From Persicaria tinctoria (lineage: Eukaryota; Streptophyta; Magnoliopsida; Caryophyllales; Polygonaceae): a stretch of DNA of 64,000 nucleotides. The position numbers and the translations under genes are program-made. Where the stretch lies: positions 58,229,598 through 58,293,597 of the forward strand of contig JBANSL010000020.1 of the NCBI GenBank assembly GCA_037127255.1. Reading direction: 5' to 3'. The notes under the pieces were generated by a model. It had not been told where the DNA came from, did not search any database, and saw only the letters and a list, made by a program, of their open reading frames with translations. Below, one piece after another: positions 1 to 9,608 of the stretch. Positions within the stretch are counted from its first letter, which is position 1, and the number at the start of each line of letters is the position of its first letter.

Positions 1-850
1 TTTAGTATAGACCAATTAAAGACATGCAAGGGTATAATAATTCCTGCACTCATGACTCAACCCCATTCAAATATTCAATCGCATCGATCCCAAATAACAA
101 ATACACAAATCATACCACATATTGGTGATGGAAATGCAATTACTAAATTCAGAAACATTGCTGAATCATTGATTTCAAAGCATCAATTATAAATACTAGT
201 TAACCCTAGGCAATGCACTCACTCTGTTAAATGGCAGCAAAAGCTACAGAAGATTCATCCAGCTGATAACTGGAAAAGATTAAAATTGAAGGAATAAACT
301 GATTACAGTAAATCATAATCCCTCCATAAGCAAAAAATCGATCTTTACCATTACATTTAACGAGATCCAAACAGTGAAAGAAAGAAAAAGGAATCACAAC
401 TGAACATGCAAGGGGAAAATCAATTTGAAATAAAAGTCAAGGATAAACATTGTGTACGGTAAGCACAAATGGAGAGGGATTGAGCGCTGGATGCAGAGGT
501 TTATCGATCGATTACTGAAAATGAGAAGAACGAGTCATACCAAAATTCCAGGAACAGATCGATGAATCGCTGCCTCCAGTGACCTCAAACCATCTCAGCA
601 ACATCCACTATATAGATCAGACAAACAAACAAGCAAATAGTTTCACCCGCAAAACCCCAATATCCAAGAAATCAATCAAACACACATGAACAGAACCAAG
701 TGGTGAATAAATTTGCATCACAGATCTGAAAATCCTGACAAATTATATCAATCAGAAAATAACTGGAAAGGGGAATCAAGCCAAGGCAGGGCACATAGCT
801 CGACCTCAATCTGTCGATTCTAGAAAAATAAAATATCCGAGATCTTGCAT
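1..850. other. Unassigned left flank
   Basis: No convincing gene is visible here. The stretch is A+T-rich with scattered short open frames only. Around 530-650 the minus strand looks like transcribed leader sequence, with a possible splice donor (TTTTG then GTATGA) near 535-545, so it may be the 5' part of a minus-strand gene whose body lies left of the window. No protein similarity could be recognised, so this is only a guess. Confidence 0.25.
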
Positions 851-1500
851 TTATAAAAGAGGCAGGGCCTTCGATCATGTTTACTTTCCAGTGTACGTTG
901 AACTAATAGCAATAACAAACAAAGTTCACATCTTAATTTTTGAAAAACATTACATCACACACAAGTCACAACCAAAAACACTGAAATGGAAATTTCACCA
1001 ACAAACAATACCAATCGATCTTTTTAGTGGAAAATAAAAGAGGCAGAAAAAACATGACTTCATATAACAACTTCTGAACTCAGTGAGCGAGCAGTTTCTA
1101 AAGACGAAGAGCAACGACATCATCAAAAGTATGAATGAATCAGTTGTGACATGCTTCCAAAACAATCCACATCACATTGAGGACCACCAGCCCTGCAGCA
1201 CCTTGAGCATCTTATTTTTTGAAATTAAACAACACCAACACACACGACTTATTTATGTTATGAGTCTCATAACTTGACGGAATGAACTGCTGAACTCCAG
1301 TTAGCAGTTTCTGAAAAGAATGAAGCCTCCACAATAAACACGAACAAACAACTTTTGAAATGCTTCAGAAGCAGATGTATCCAAACACTTGAGAACACAA
1401 CAATTTAAGTTGAGAGTCTCACAGCCAAATTAAAGAAACTGAAATGCAAATGGGCGTTTTTGGAATACCAACAAACTGTGTGTGTGAAAATTGCAATACA
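851..1500 (-). repeat. NLR 3'-flank repeat module, copy at NLR-A
   Basis: This non-coding block follows the 3' end of NLR-A. Closely similar blocks lie beside NLR-B (about 11640-12280), NLR-C (about 22860-23600) and NLR-D (about 31680-32390). Shared landmarks are a tract reading aaaaacattacatcacac, a ctgcagcaccttgagcatc-like segment and a segment with caaacacttgagaa. A conserved GGTAAGC on the minus strand just after the stop codon (about 1503-1509 here) looks like a splice donor, so much of the block may be 3' untranslated exon and intron. The repetition is read directly; the UTR role is inferred. Confidence 0.6.
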
Positions 1501-3572
1501 TTGCTTACCTAGTGCCTGCCATCGAGGAAATAGTAATGAACCCAAATTAAGATCCAACTCTGACTATGACAGTGGGAATGTGTTGAATAATGTAGTAATC
1601 TTCTGCTTCACTTGTTGATCCTTCGTACCCAATCCTCCTGCAAAATTCTTCTGGCATCTCTATGATCTTCAACTCTTTGAGGACAGTGATGGATCTTATA
1701 CTTTCCGGAAGTCTCTTCAATTTTGGACATCCTATAATCCACAGAGTTCTGAGACGAGACATTGCCCCTTCTTCCATTCTCAATTCCTCTAAATTTTCCA
1801 ACCCTCCCAATGTAAGTGACTGGAGTTGTTGGAAGCCACTAGCTGTACAACTTAGTTGGGTCGCCAAGTACGAATTCGAATCTAAAATTAGCTCTTTGAG
1901 TTTTGGAAGCTCCCCAAGAACATGCATAAGATCATCTCGTTCTTTAATCGCGCCATGGTATAAACACAGTCTCACCAGGTTAGGAGGGAACGAAATAATA
2001 GTTCCATTACAATTGCTCGCCAGTGGACAATACAACGCTAGGTCACATAATGTTCTGCATGCCCTCAGTTTCTCGAGATCGAAATCCAAAGCCTTCTCTG
2101 ATGACAATGATCTGTCAAAAGTGAGCGTCAATCGACGAAGACTGTCCTCCCTGATGCATGAACACTGATAAAGTGCTTCCATCTCTTCCTTTTTTTGTAT
2201 ATTATGTATTTCTAAGCGGTATATGGTGGTGCTTAATGTTGGTAGCTCTTTTTTCATCCACTTGCCTGCACCCGTCTCCAGCCACTGCAAGTTCTTTGGG
2301 CCATTTAATCCCAATCTGTTTAAGGAGCCATGCTTTAGAGACCTTGGTAAACGAAGTCCTCTAAGGTTCTCCATGTTTTGTACAAGACCATCTGGCACTT
2401 TAACCACGTCTGTGGAGTCCCTAGTTTCATAAATCAAGTACATGAGGTTTCGCAGATTCCTGATAGATTTCGGAAGAATGAAAATGTTGGATCTCCAGAT
2501 GCTCAAGTGTCTCAGGTGGACGAGATTTCCAACCTGTTCAGGCAAATCAACATAATCTAGGCCCCTTATGAACAAAACTCTAAGCAGTTTGAACTTGTTA
2601 GGTATTGACTCCAAGTTCTTGCTAGCTTCATTTGAAAGTTTCACACCTTCATCACCAATATTGAAAAGTGTTCTCAAATGATCATTCTCTTGTGAATAAA
2701 GTTCCCTGCAAGAATAATGAACCGAGACGATGGATTATGATAAGTAAAATGAATGATGTCAATGTGTTTTTGTTTTGTTACACCCTTTTTAGTCATTTTT
2801 TATAATCCAAATTGTTGTGTCAAGGAAACTGCTTAAAATAGCTTGACTGGTAGTAACAATACCATATAAGTACCCAATTAATTAAAATAGATGATACGTG
2901 GTTCAAACAGAGGTAGCAAATACGAAAGAATATGGACTTATTTCTTTCCTATATTTTGGTTCAAGTCTAGTGTTACTTTAAACAAATATCATAGATAATA
3001 CCTATTCAAAACGGTTGTTCGTCTTGGTTGCCTTGATCCGACCGTGGAAGAAACCGGCTCAACAAACTGGTATTCCTTGGCCTTCTTAATACAAAACTCT
3101 CGCATGAGGTCATGCGCCCGAAATGATACAATTTGCCCTTGAATATTTCTATTTGTGTTTTGTAGAACGTAACGGCGAGCTAGTTCGTCAAGTAACTGCA
3201 TTCCTATGTCTTCAAGTGTTTCTTCTCCCGTCTGGAGGTCATTTGTAACAAATCCTTCAACAATCCACCTTCCAACAACCGCGTTGGCATGAAGTGTCCT
3301 ATCATCAACGAACATTGCAAAGTACAAAAAGCATGGTTTCAAATAAGTTGGCAGGTCAAGATAGCTCAACTCGAGCATCTCCTCCACAACTCCATAATTG
3401 GGCTTTCCCTTTCCTTTGAGAATGTACTTAGCGTATGCCTTATTGACCTCCTCCCATTGATAACACTCTCTCTTTGTTCGCAAAACACCTGCCAGTGTGA
3501 CCACTGCAAGAGGTAGCCCTTTGCATTTTTCCAACATCTGTCTACCTAGCTTCTCAAATTCAACATTCCTAT

Positions 3573-4031
3573 TGTTGGGAAAAATCGGGTTTTCCCGCTT
3601 CGTAGGATTAAGATGGGCAAGACTCACTTTTGTGTAAAAGTGGAACTTGTATTATATAGAGGAAACTTTACAAGGATATAACTCTCACTATATAATTTTG
3701 TGGCTCACTTACACTCACTCTTACTAGGCTTGATCTCTCACACACTTAGGCTTGGATTTGCTTTGCTTGGATGGATCTTGGATTGATGCTCCATGGGGCT
3801 ATTTATAGCCTTGCATCCACAATTCTAGAATGAAGACATTTCACTTGATAGTTCTAGACTCCTCCTCCCTAGATTGTTCTAGACTAATTAGAGAGCTTAT
3901 TTGTAGGAATAGTCTAGAGATCTCTCCAAGATTCATGATCTTGGTCTATGCCCATCAACAACTAATTGGGCCAATGATCTTTTAACCCATAAATTCTTGG
4001 GCTTTACCTTGATTAGGGAGGGAACCCAACA
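3573..4031 (-). repeat. Copia-1 3' LTR
   Basis: 459-bp LTR with TG...CA ends, next to the left copy of the cctat target duplication. No difference from the 5' LTR at 8109-8567 was seen. It would supply the polyadenylation signals for the element and could also end transcripts of the disrupted receptor gene. Confidence 0.95.
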
Positions 4032-4046
4032 AATCTCCCCCTTCCC
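4032..4046 (-). other. Copia-1 polypurine tract
   Basis: On the minus strand the sequence just before the 3' LTR is a purine run (GGGAAGGGGGAGA then TTT), the usual plus-strand DNA primer position of LTR retrotransposons. Confidence 0.8.
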
Positions 4047-4053
4047 GACTTAA

Positions 4054-7000
4054 TCATGGACGTGTCACGATGCCGGATCCTTGACAACAATCTTCAAACT
4101 TATTTGTCGGGATTACCTTGGTCATCATGTCGGACCAGTTCTTCTCCGTATGCACCTTGTCAAGCTGTAGGAGCTTCTCTTCGAGAATGTCTCGGATCCA
4201 ATGATATCGAATATCGATGTGCTTCGAGCGAGAGTGATAGGTCGGGTTCTTCGCCAGATGAATAGCACTTTGATTGTCACACTGCAAGACATATTTGTCT
4301 TGCTCTACTCCCAGCTCGAGTAAGAAGCTCTTCATCCATAGCATCTCTTTGCAGGCTTCCGTAGATGCGATGTATTCCGCTTCAGTGGTGGACAAGGCAA
4401 CAGTCTTTTGTAACTTTGATTGCCAGGAAACAGCTCCCCCTGCAAAGGTAGTTAGATACCCTGACGTTGATTTCCTGGAATCATTGTCTCCGGCCCAATC
4501 TGCATCTGTGTATCCTTCTAGCACAGGCTTCCCATTGCCGAAGCATAAGCACCGTTTAGAAGTACCCCGTAGATACCGGAGGATCCATTTCACTGCAGCC
4601 CAGTGTTCCTTCCCCGGATTTGCCAAGAAGCGGCTTACGACCCCGACGGCGTAGGCGATGTCAGGCCTCGTACAGACCATTGCATACATGAGACTACCTA
4701 CCGCGGAAGAATATGGAGTACTCTTCATCTCTTGCTTCTCCTTCTCACTTGTTGGACTTTGCTTCGAACTTAGCTTGAAGTGTCCAGCAAGTGGCGTGCT
4801 AACCGGCTTGGCTTTGTGCATGTTGAATCTTTCCAGAACCTTCTCGATGTATCTCTCTTGGGATATCCACAATAGCTTCCTCGTTCTATCACGAGTGATT
4901 GTCATCCCAAGGATTTGCCTTGCCGGTCCCAAGTCTTTCATGGCAAAGCATTTGCTCAAGTCTTTCGTTAGAGCAGCTATTTTGTTGCGGTCCTGCCCTA
5001 CTATTAACATATCATCAACATAGAGCAAAAGTATGAGAAAGTCGCCACTTGCGTACCTCTTCATGAAGACACAGTGGTCATTCATGGTTTTCTTGAAGTT
5101 GTGATCCGCCATGAAAGAGTCGAACTTCTTGTACCACTGTCTTGGTGCTTGCTTTAGGCCGTAGAGGCTCTTCGTGAGTCTGCACACCAAATTCTCCTTG
5201 CCTGGAACTTTGAATCCTTCAGGCTGCTCCATGTATATCTCCTCTTCAAGGTCACCATGGAGGAATGCTGTCTTGACATCGAGTTGTTCAATCTCCAAGT
5301 CTAGGCTTGCTGCTAAGCCTAGAACAACTCGGATAGATGACATCTTCACGACCGGAGAGAATATTTCTTCGAAGTCGATGCCCTTCTTCTGGCTGAACCC
5401 TTTCACGACTAATCGAGCCTTGTATCGGGGCTTCGAGTTGTTGTCCTCGGTTTTCAACCGATACACCCATTTGTTCTTCAAGGCTCGTCTCCCTTTTGGT
5501 AGCTTTACCAGCTCGTAGGTGTGGTTCTCATGCAGGGATTGCATCTCCTCCTGCATGGCTCTTAGCCACTCAGCCTTGTGGCTATCATCCATAGCCTCCT
5601 TATAGCTTTGAGGTTCCCCCTCATCCGTGAGGGTCACATACTCATCTGAGCTGTATCGGTTGGAAGGTTGCTTGTCTCTAGAGGACCGCCTCAGCTCAGG
5701 CTCTACTGGAGTGCTTGATTCTGCTTCTGGCTCATCTGGGGCATCTTCTTGGTCATTCTGCTCTTGAGAATGATCTTCATCATCAGCTTCGTCATCGCTC
5801 TCGATCGGAGCTTCTTCTGAATCGTCCCGTTGTCCATTCGAGGGGCTTTCCTCTTCCCTCCTTTGTCTTAGTGTCGGCTTTGTTGATCTTCGGATATCTT
5901 CAAGTGTTTGATCTTCGAAGAATACAACATCTCGGCTTCTAATAACCTTTCCGGTAGCCGGATCCCATAGACGATAGCCGAACTCATCTCTGGGTGAACC
6001 AAGATAGATGCACTCCTTTGTCTTAGCATCAAGCTTGGCCCGCTCGTCCCTTGGAATATGAACGAACGCTCTGCTCCCGAACACCTTCAAGTGTTTGTAG
6101 GAGGCCTTCTTCCCTGACCAGACTTCTTCTGGGATATCTCCGTTTAGAGGGACAGAAGGTGTGAGGTTGATGATGTCGACGGCGGTCATCAAGGCTTCTC
6201 CCCAAAACGATTTGGGTAATTTGGCATGAGAGAGCATGCATCGGACTCTCTCTGTGAGAGTACGGTTCATCCTCTCAGCAACCCCGTTCAGTTGTGGCGT
6301 CTTAGGCGGTGTCTTCTCAAGCCTGATCCCATAGGAGCTACAGTACGCCTCAAAGGGTCCTCGGTACTCACCACCATTGTCTGATCGGACACTCTTAAGT
6401 TTCCGACCAGTCTCCCGTTCCACCTTGGGATGGAACTCCTTGAATGCTTCGAGGACTTGATCCTTTGATTTCAACAAGCGCACCCAGACCTTTCTTGAGT
6501 GATCATCAATGAAGGTCACAAAATACAGTGCCCCTCCATTGGATTTTTCTGTCATTGAACACACATCTGTGTGTACAAGGTCTAGGACATGCTTCCTCCT
6601 CGTGGGTGGAGATGATCTCTGGAAAGCTACTCTATGTTGTTTACCGACTAAACAATCAGAGCATGGGTCGAGGGAAGTACCTTTCAGGTTAGGGAGGAGC
6701 TGCCTTCGAGCGAGGATTTGAATGCCCTTCTCGCTCATGTGTCCAAGTCTTTGGTGCCAGATCTCCATGTCGGTGCTGGCAACGTTCACCTCTCCCTTGC
6801 AGACCTTTGCTTCTGTCCAGTACAATGTGCCTTCTTTTCTTCCTCGAGCCACGGTTAGGTTACCTTTAGTCAGCTTCCATTTGCCTCCGCCATTTTGACT
6901 AAAGTAACCATCATCGTCTAGCCTTCCAGTTGATATGAGGTTACGTCTCATATCAGGGACATGCCTCACATCTTTTAGAATGAGCTTGCATCCCGTGTTG

Positions 7001-8055
7001 GATGTGAGGATAATATCTCCTCTCCCCACGATCTTGCTCCATCCATGATTTCCCATCAGGACGGTACCGAAGTCTCCACTTCGGTAGGATGAGAAGAAGT
7101 TTTTGTGTGCGGTAACATGAAAGGAGGCACCAGAATCGACAATCCAGGAGATATCATTACTTTCAATGTTTAGAATGTTACCTCCTTCAACGAGATATGA
7201 ATCCTCGCCTTCATCAGCCATGGCGGTAGTACTCCTTTCTTCTCGTCTCCTCGTAGGATTGATCTGGTCCGGCTTTACGTTTCCGGCCTTCTGATCTCTC
7301 TTGAGGATGCGACACTCTTGCCTCTTGTGGCCCGGTTTGCCACAGTAGTAGCACGTGACCCTAGTGCGTGACTTGGACCGCCCTCGAGACTGATCTCGGT
7401 CTCGGTTTTGCTTCCGTCCACGGACATCATTACTAGTCCGGTTGTCAAGGACATTAGCCTCGGAATGATTGGTTATTCCTCTCTCTTTCCTCCTAGCTTC
7501 TTCATTTAGAAGACTATCACAGACGGTATCCATGGTGAGCTTCCCGTCCGGTGATGAGTTACTTAGAGTAACTACCAGAGTATCCCAACTCTCTGGCAGA
7601 GAGGTGAGGAGTAGGATGGCTTGTAACTTGTCATCAAGCACCATATCCACCTTACTTAGCTGATTGACAAGCCCCTTGAAATTATTCAAGTGCTCAATCA
7701 TGCTTTGGCCATCCTTATACTCCATCTTCACCAACCGTCTAGCTAGGAGGGCCATGTTACGAGGCGATTTCTTTTGAATCATGGACTCTAGCTTTGTCCA
7801 CAATTCAAAAGCATTTGTATAATTAGAAACATGCTCAAAGAGAGTTTTATCGATATACTTACGGATCATGGCGACCGCCTTCCGATTAAGGAGCTCCCAC
7901 TCCTTATCGCTCTTTCCTTGAGGCTTGTCCTTGTTGAAGACGGGTTCGTACAGGTCCTTGCAGTAGAGATGATCCTCCATCATCGGCTTCCAATAAGAGT
8001 AGTTGTCTGCCGTGAGCTTGAACATGTCACCCTCGTAAGTGACGCTAGCCTCCAT
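4054..8055 (-). CDS. Copia-1 Gag-Pol polyprotein, intact
   Basis: Single open frame of 1333 aa. I start it at the ATG at 8055 (MEASVTYEGD); the in-frame codon four positions upstream is GTG, not ATG. Domains in order: Gag (UBN2-like, about 1-230), zinc knuckle CYYCGKPGHKRQEC (about 235-250), aspartic protease with DSGA (about 305), integrase zinc region HQRLGHM...CSDC (about 435-470) and catalytic core with HTDVCS and DNGGEY (about 490-560), reverse transcriptase with YVDD (about 1013) and RNase H with DNQSAI (about 1260). All key residues I can check are present and no stop interrupts it, so the element may be competent for transposition. The product would act in cytoplasmic virus-like particles. 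Confidence 0.95.
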   Translation of the reverse strand: MEASVTYEGDMFKLTADNYSYWKPMMEDHLYCKDLYEPVFNKDKPQGKSDKEWELLNRKAVAMIRKYIDKTLFEHVSNYTNAFELWTKLESMIQKKSPRNMALLARRLVKMEYKDGQSMIEHLNNFKGLVNQLSKVDMVLDDKLQAILLLTSLPESWDTLVVTLSNSSPDGKLTMDTVCDSLLNEEARRKERGITNHSEANVLDNRTSNDVRGRKQNRDRDQSRGRSKSRTRVTCYYCGKPGHKRQECRILKRDQKAGNVKPDQINPTRRREERSTTAMADEGEDSYLVEGGNILNIESNDISWIVDSGASFHVTAHKNFFSSYRSGDFGTVLMGNHGWSKIVGRGDIILTSNTGCKLILKDVRHVPDMRRNLISTGRLDDDGYFSQNGGGKWKLTKGNLTVARGRKEGTLYWTEAKVCKGEVNVASTDMEIWHQRLGHMSEKGIQILARRQLLPNLKGTSLDPCSDCLVGKQHRVAFQRSSPPTRRKHVLDLVHTDVCSMTEKSNGGALYFVTFIDDHSRKVWVRLLKSKDQVLEAFKEFHPKVERETGRKLKSVRSDNGGEYRGPFEAYCSSYGIRLEKTPPKTPQLNGVAERMNRTLTERVRCMLSHAKLPKSFWGEALMTAVDIINLTPSVPLNGDIPEEVWSGKKASYKHLKVFGSRAFVHIPRDERAKLDAKTKECIYLGSPRDEFGYRLWDPATGKVIRSRDVVFFEDQTLEDIRRSTKPTLRQRREEESPSNGQRDDSEEAPIESDDEADDEDHSQEQNDQEDAPDEPEAESSTPVEPELRRSSRDKQPSNRYSSDEYVTLTDEGEPQSYKEAMDDSHKAEWLRAMQEEMQSLHENHTYELVKLPKGRRALKNKWVYRLKTEDNNSKPRYKARLVVKGFSQKKGIDFEEIFSPVVKMSSIRVVLGLAASLDLEIEQLDVKTAFLHGDLEEEIYMEQPEGFKVPGKENLVCRLTKSLYGLKQAPRQWYKKFDSFMADHNFKKTMNDHCVFMKRYASGDFLILLLYVDDMLIVGQDRNKIAALTKDLSKCFAMKDLGPARQILGMTITRDRTRKLLWISQERYIEKVLERFNMHKAKPVSTPLAGHFKLSSKQSPTSEKEKQEMKSTPYSSAVGSLMYAMVCTRPDIAYAVGVVSRFLANPGKEHWAAVKWILRYLRGTSKRCLCFGNGKPVLEGYTDADWAGDNDSRKSTSGYLTTFAGGAVSWQSKLQKTVALSTTEAEYIASTEACKEMLWMKSFLLELGVEQDKYVLQCDNQSAIHLAKNPTYHSRSKHIDIRYHWIRDILEEKLLQLDKVHTEKNWSDMMTKVIPTNKFEDCCQGSGIVTRP

Positions 8056-8095
8056 CTTGATCCGCACGAGCTAACACCTTCCGACAATGAACCTC

Positions 8096-8107
8096 GCTCT
8101 GATACCA
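8096..8107 (-). other. Copia-1 primer binding site (tRNA-iMet)
   Basis: Minus-strand TGGTATCAGAGC, one base inside the 5' LTR. This is the standard complement of the 3' end of plant initiator methionine tRNA. Confidence 0.93.
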
Positions 8108-8108
8108 C

Positions 8109-8567
8109 TGTTGGGAAAAATCGGGTTTTCCCGCTTCGTAGGATTAAGATGGGCAAGACTCACTTTTGTGTAAAAGTGGAACTTGTATTATATAGAGGAA
8201 ACTTTACAAGGATATAACTCTCACTATATAATTTTGTGGCTCACTTACACTCACTCTTACTAGGCTTGATCTCTCACACACTTAGGCTTGGATTTGCTTT
8301 GCTTGGATGGATCTTGGATTGATGCTCCATGGGGCTATTTATAGCCTTGCATCCACAATTCTAGAATGAAGACATTTCACTTGATAGTTCTAGACTCCTC
8401 CTCCCTAGATTGTTCTAGACTAATTAGAGAGCTTATTTGTAGGAATAGTCTAGAGATCTCTCCAAGATTCATGATCTTGGTCTATGCCCATCAACAACTA
8501 ATTGGGCCAATGATCTTTTAACCCATAAATTCTTGGGCTTTACCTTGATTAGGGAGGGAACCCAACA
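8109..8567 (-). repeat. Copia-1 5' LTR
   Basis: 459-bp LTR that reads identical to the one at 3573-4031. It abuts the right copy of the target duplication cctat (8568-8572). The minus-strand TATAAAT (about 8335-8345) may be the TATA box of the element promoter. Confidence 0.95.
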
Positions 8568-9608
8568 CCTATCAATTCCTTCTCGCCCCTCCATTGCGAT
8601 CTTGCTAAACAATTCCCACTGTTGGTCATCCGTTAGGAGTTTTGGACTGTGAATGATGCATTTGTTATCAGCATGCAAGGGCACCTCTTCTATCCGAGTT
8701 GTGATTATAACTCTACAACCTTTATTGGAATAAGGAAGCATAGGATAAATATCATCCCAAGCTTCTTTCTTCCACATGTCATCAAGAACTATCAAACATT
8801 GTTTATCCTTTAAAAAATCATGGATTTCTCTCACTAATACCGTTTCACTAGAAGGAATCTCACCACCCTTCTTAACCTCCTTAATCTCCTTAAATATGCG
8901 TTGGAGGACATCAATTTTACTCCATTTTTGAGATATAGTAACAAAGGCTTTAAGGGGAAACCGACTTTTAACTCGTTCATGATTATAAAGCTTGGTAGCT
9001 AAAGTGGTTTTACCTGCACCTCCGGTCCCAACAATTGCAAGGACTTTGAAATCCTTTTCTGGGTCAACAAGGAGCTTTGTGAAATGGCTAATGACATCAT
9101 TTATCCCCACAACAACATCATCAAGGTGGATGTAGTTTTCTGCAAGGGGTAGTGGTCGTGAGGAGCTGCTTGATCCAGTATTCCCGGCAATTTTCGGTAC
9201 GATTCCGAATGTATCAAATCTCTGCTTGGCCTTTTGTATGTCTTGTTGGATGGCCTCTATCTCCTTAATCAGCTCGTGGACTGGGTAGGAATGAGCAGTA
9301 AGGCAGGCACACTTCAAGAAGCGACTCTTCCTATTAATCTTGGTCTCGACATCAACAATATAGGAATCGATGACATCCTCAGCACGAAAGACCAACTCTC
9401 GGATGTGCTGAGCGAAATAGCACAGTTGTCCATCTTGTTGAGTCAGGTGGGGATTTGCATCTACATCTTGTAGGAATTGCTCCATACATTTCAAGTCCCT
9501 TTGAAGAGCGTCAACTTTGTCTTCAGCGCCATAGAGATACTTGGCCTCATGGATGAGGGCCGAGCCGATCCACTTGGCAGCACCGGCAGCAGCCGATGCA
9601 TCAACCAT

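Larger units (their letters stand above)
3573..8567 (-). mobile_element. Copia-1: complete Ty1/copia LTR retrotransposon in NLR-A
   Basis: A full-length element of 4995 bp, oriented like NLR-A. It has two 459-bp LTRs (TGTTGGG...CCCAACA) that read as identical, a perfect 5-bp target duplication cctat (3568-3572 and 8568-8572), a tRNA-iMet primer site, a polypurine tract and an open polyprotein. Identical LTRs plus an intact frame indicate a very recent insertion. The protein resembles the TNT1-94/Tork type of copia Pol. Because the element interrupts the NB-ARC of an otherwise intact receptor, an insertion-free allele may still exist in the species; that is inference. Confidence 0.97.
1547..9608 (-). 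pseudogene. NLR-A: CC-NB-ARC-LRR receptor gene disrupted by Copia-1
   Basis: Plant intracellular immune receptor of the CNL class, resembling the RPP13/RPP8 group. Exon 1 starts at the ATG at 9608 (MVDASAAAG, shared by all copies) and is split by the element at 3573-8567. Its distal part runs from 3572 to the donor at 3002 (AG|GTATTA). Exon 2 runs from 2705 to the stop at 1547. Visible are a CC with the EDVID-type motif AEDVIDSYI, P-loop GTGGAGKTT, kinase-2 CLIVLDDMW, RNBS-B GCRVIITTR, GLPL in CKGLPLAVV, a variant MHD (AHD) and the LRR. Counting the target duplication once, the two parts join in frame and would give 921 aa. The insertion is the only lesion I see. As it stands, translation would read into the LTR and stop at 8469, giving a 379-aa CC-NB fragment. 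Confidence 0.9.

Noticed and set aside
1662..2560. Open frames on the plus strand across the NLR LRR exons
   Set aside because: They are antisense shadows of the conserved minus-strand coding exons and show no recognisable protein features.
8096..8107. tRNA-like sequences at 8096, 21842, 33189 and 60214
   Set aside because: They match only the 3' end of initiator methionine tRNA and sit next to LTRs, so they are primer binding sites and not tRNA genes.
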